This document shows, piece by piece, positions 61,644 to 64,000 of a stretch of 64,000 nucleotides of DNA (within the stretch, counting starts at the first letter, position 1; the number at the start of each line of letters is the position of its first letter). Both the position numbers and the translations under genes were made by a program. Below the pieces are notes generated by a model. The model had not been told where the DNA came from and made no database searches. It saw only the letters and a program-made list of their open reading frames with translations. Source of the DNA: Bos javanicus (taxonomy: Eukaryota; Chordata; Mammalia; Artiodactyla; Bovidae); the NCBI RefSeq assembly GCF_032452875.1, contig NC_083885.1, positions 35,009,925 through 35,073,924 of the forward strand. Direction: 5' to 3'.

Positions 61644-61961
61644 CTGTTAGATAAAGAAGATTATTGCTTTGAAAATTTTAAACCAAGTAAATATCTACCA
61701 ATTCTGGGGTAAAATACTAGGATATGGTAAAGTGTTTTGAAATAAATTCACTCACTCAATTTAGGTAAGAATTTAAGTCTATAAGATGATATGCTGTTAC
61801 TCAAAATATCGATGAATATTTCCTTTATGATTTTGAAGCAGTTTTTTCTGCTTTATAATTTTGAGTGATAAAAATTTATCTTATACAACTTTAAGAGTAA
61901 TTTATAGTTAATAATTAAAAAGTAGTCCTCTAAAGGCACCACATGACCAGTTTTATTCTCT

Positions 61962-62080
61962 GCTGCTGCTGCTGCTGCTAAGTCGCTTCAGTCATGTCCG
62001 ACTCTGTGCGACCCCATAGACAGCAGCCCACCAGGCTCCCCCGTCCCTGGGATTCTCCAGGCAAGAACACTGGAGTGGGT
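61962..62080 (-). mobile_element. 5'-truncated Bov-tA/Bov-A SINE with 12-bp target-site duplication
   Basis: The minus strand reads as the SINE's 3' half ending in a short (GCA)n tail, seen on the plus strand as (TGC)6. GTTTTATTCTCT occurs at 61950-61961 and 62081-62092. Confidence 0.9.
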
Positions 62081-62160
62081 GTTTTATTCTCTAAGAGCCT
62101 CATAATGGACAGAACACCTCAGATTCAGTGTGAAGCTAATTAAAGAACCTGCTTACTACA

Positions 62161-63079
62161 CAGTTCAGTTCACTCGCTCAGTCATATCTGACTCTTTGTG
62201 ACTCCATGAATTGCAGCATGCCAGGCCTCCCTGTCCATCACCAACTCCCGGAGTTCACTCAAACTCATGTCCATCGAGTCAGTGACGCCATCCAGCCATC
62301 TCATCCTCTGTCATCCCCTTCTCCTCCTGCCCCCAATCCCTCCCAGCATCAGTCTTTTCCAATGAGTCAACTCTTCGCATGAGGTGGCCAAAGTATTGGA
62401 GTTTCAGCTTTAGCATCAGTCCTTCCAAAGAACACCCAGGACTGATCTCCTTTAGAATGGACTGGTTGGATCTCCTTGCAGTCCAAGGGACTCTCAAGAG
62501 TCTTCTCCAACACCACAGTTCAAAAGCATCAATTCTTCAGCACTCAGCTTTCTTCACAGTCCAACTTTCACATCCGTACATGACCACTGGAAAAACCATA
62601 GCCTTGACTAGACGGACCTTTGTTGGCAAAGTAATGTCTCTGCTTTTCAATATGCTACCTAGGTTGGTCATAACTTTCCTTCCAAGGAGTAAGTGTCTTT
62701 TAATTTCATGGCTGCAGTCACCATCTGCAGTGATTTTGGAGCCCAAAAAAGTAAGGTCTGACACTGTTTCCCCATCTATTTCCCATGAAGTGATGGGACC
62801 AGATGCCATGATCTTCATTTTCTGAATGTTGAGCTTTAAGCCAACTTTTCCACTCTCCTCTTTCACTTTCATCAAGAGGCTTTTGAGTTCCTCTTCACTT
62901 TCTACCCTAAGGGTGGTGTCATCTGCATATCTGAGGTTATTGATATTTCTCCTGGCAATCTTGATTCCAGCTTGTGCTTCTTCCAGCCTAGCATTTCTCA
63001 TGATGTACTCTATATAAGTACAATATAACTCTATATAAGTTAAATAAGCAGGGTGACAATATACAGCCTTGACGTACAG
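62161..63079 (-). mobile_element. BovB (RTE-type) LINE, 5'-truncated, minus strand
   Basis: The minus-strand translation keeps the [11 protein letters not shown] motif and the [20 protein letters not shown] segment, with a frame break near 62540. The 3' end (GACTGAGCGAGTGAACTGAA) sits at the left. It is sense-oriented to KCTD19 in the intron upstream of the exon at 61493-61643. No clear target-site duplication was found. Confidence 0.9.
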
Positions 63080-64000
63080 GTGCTCTCCAAAAGCTGCCCA
63101 AGGAATCCTGAGCTTTGAGAAGAGCCCCCTGGTGGCCATGGCTATAAACTGCACCCCCATAACTGCTTAAGACCTGCAAAAGGAGGGGACCACAGTGGGG
63201 AATCTTCCCAACTTTGAGTAGCTGGTGGATTTGTGGAAGGACTGGATAATGGTGAGGTCATGGGGAGTGCTTTCCTGGAGGCAATGAACAATGGAAGAGA
63301 AAACTGCATATGTGAAACAGCAGAAGAGAGTCTGTCATGCATTCATTTGAGAAATGGTTGCCTGCTGTAGCTGAGACCCGGCACAACAACAACAACAACA
63401 GCAAAATTGGGTGAAGTAGTATGAAAAGGGAGTGAAACTAGTGAGAGCTTGCAAGAGACATCCTATCATTTCAAGCCTATCCTAATCTAACCAGATCACA
63501 GTAACCTGAACTGGCCATTTAGTTCATCTGCAGATTTAAATCCTGAGATTCTGTCTCAGTGGAAGGAACAATGGCACTCTTGAACAATTCTAAATTGGCC
63601 TCTGGGAGGGGACTTCTTGGGGGAGGGAAATGCCACCCAGGAGAACAACCTGTTTGAGGATGGACCTAAATCCCCTTGGAGGTGCTGTCTGGTACCCAGG
63701 TGTGTCCTTTGGGGCAGGTCAGAAGTGAGAGTTCAATTAGCTTGAGAGGTGTGCTAGTTGAAGGAATGGTCTAATTTATAAAAATCAAATTGTTATAAAT
63801 TGTCTCCATTTCCTGTTACTTCCACTAATGTAAAGTGTGAGCAGTATCATATCCTCCAAGAAGTGTTTGACAAATCTAAAACGGGGAAGAAAAAAAAAAA
63901 AACCAAACAAGTAAATCTACAAGGATTGCAATTCTTGCCAGTCAGGAACATGCTGCATGCATTAGACCCAGGAGCCTCAACTAGATTTTTTCCTAAACTC
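63080..64000 (-). other. KCTD19: KCTD19 intron (rightmost part), no exon seen
   Basis: The sequence to the right edge contains a short (AAC)n run at about 63383-63401 and a poly(A) run near 63890. No frame resembling the N-terminal BTB exons of KCTD19 is present. Confidence 0.5.
63383..63401. repeat. (AAC)n microsatellite
   Basis: About six AAC units. Confidence 0.75.

Noticed and set aside
61644..64000. KCTD19 N-terminal BTB exons within the window
   Set aside because: No minus-strand frame here resembles the conserved BTB start. These exons must lie beyond the right edge.
1..64000. CRISPR arrays, phage or bacterial operon features
   Set aside because: The window is spliced mammalian DNA. 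The tandem repeats seen are microsatellites or minisatellites without spacers.

Overview
This window is nuclear DNA from a ruminant. It carries BovB LINEs, Bov-tA/ART2-type SINEs and CHR-2-type tRNA-Glu SINEs, which together mark a bovid or other ruminant. It also holds four vertebrate multi-exon genes in the order and orientation of the human 16q22.1 block: FHOD1(-), SLC9A5(+), PLEKHG4(+), KCTD19(-). Cattle or a close relative is the most likely source, but the species cannot be fixed from this sequence alone.

Layout. 1-12397 holds the 5' half of FHOD1 on the minus strand (coding exons 1-13; the gene runs off the left edge). 11080-14290 is a CpG-rich zone covering the FHOD1 start and the head-to-head SLC9A5 start, with an old degenerate tandem repeat between them. 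14084-33060 is the complete SLC9A5 (NHE5) gene, 16 coding exons and 900 codons. 33061-37560 is an intergenic gap with SINEs and old L1/DNA-transposon remnants. 37560-38470 is a CpG island that probably starts PLEKHG4. The complete PLEKHG4 coding sequence lies at 38567-46686 (21 coding exons, 1196 codons). 47409-61643 is KCTD19 on the minus strand (the last 14 coding exons, 827 codons; the N-terminal BTB exons lie beyond the right edge). PLEKHG4 and KCTD19 are tail to tail, and their poly(A) signals lie within 30 bp of each other.

Every exon boundary was set by reading splice sites and checking that phases join without a stop. Reading frames are intact in all four genes. Gene identity rests on recognising the proteins. 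The genes are not an operon and do not share one pathway: FHOD1 is an actin formin, SLC9A5 a neuronal/endosomal Na+/H+ exchanger, PLEKHG4 a Rho guanine-nucleotide exchange factor, and KCTD19 a germ-cell BTB protein.

I found no undescribed gene system. The points worth a second look are local: two successive GC-AG introns in SLC9A5, a tandem CTAAC array at the branch-point position of a KCTD19 intron, a 44-bp Z-DNA-type tract near an SLC9A5 acceptor, a coding minisatellite in FHOD1 exon 11, a 36-bp micro-SINE insertion with target-site duplication, a three-layer transposon nest, and two inverted BovB copies flanking KCTD19 exons.
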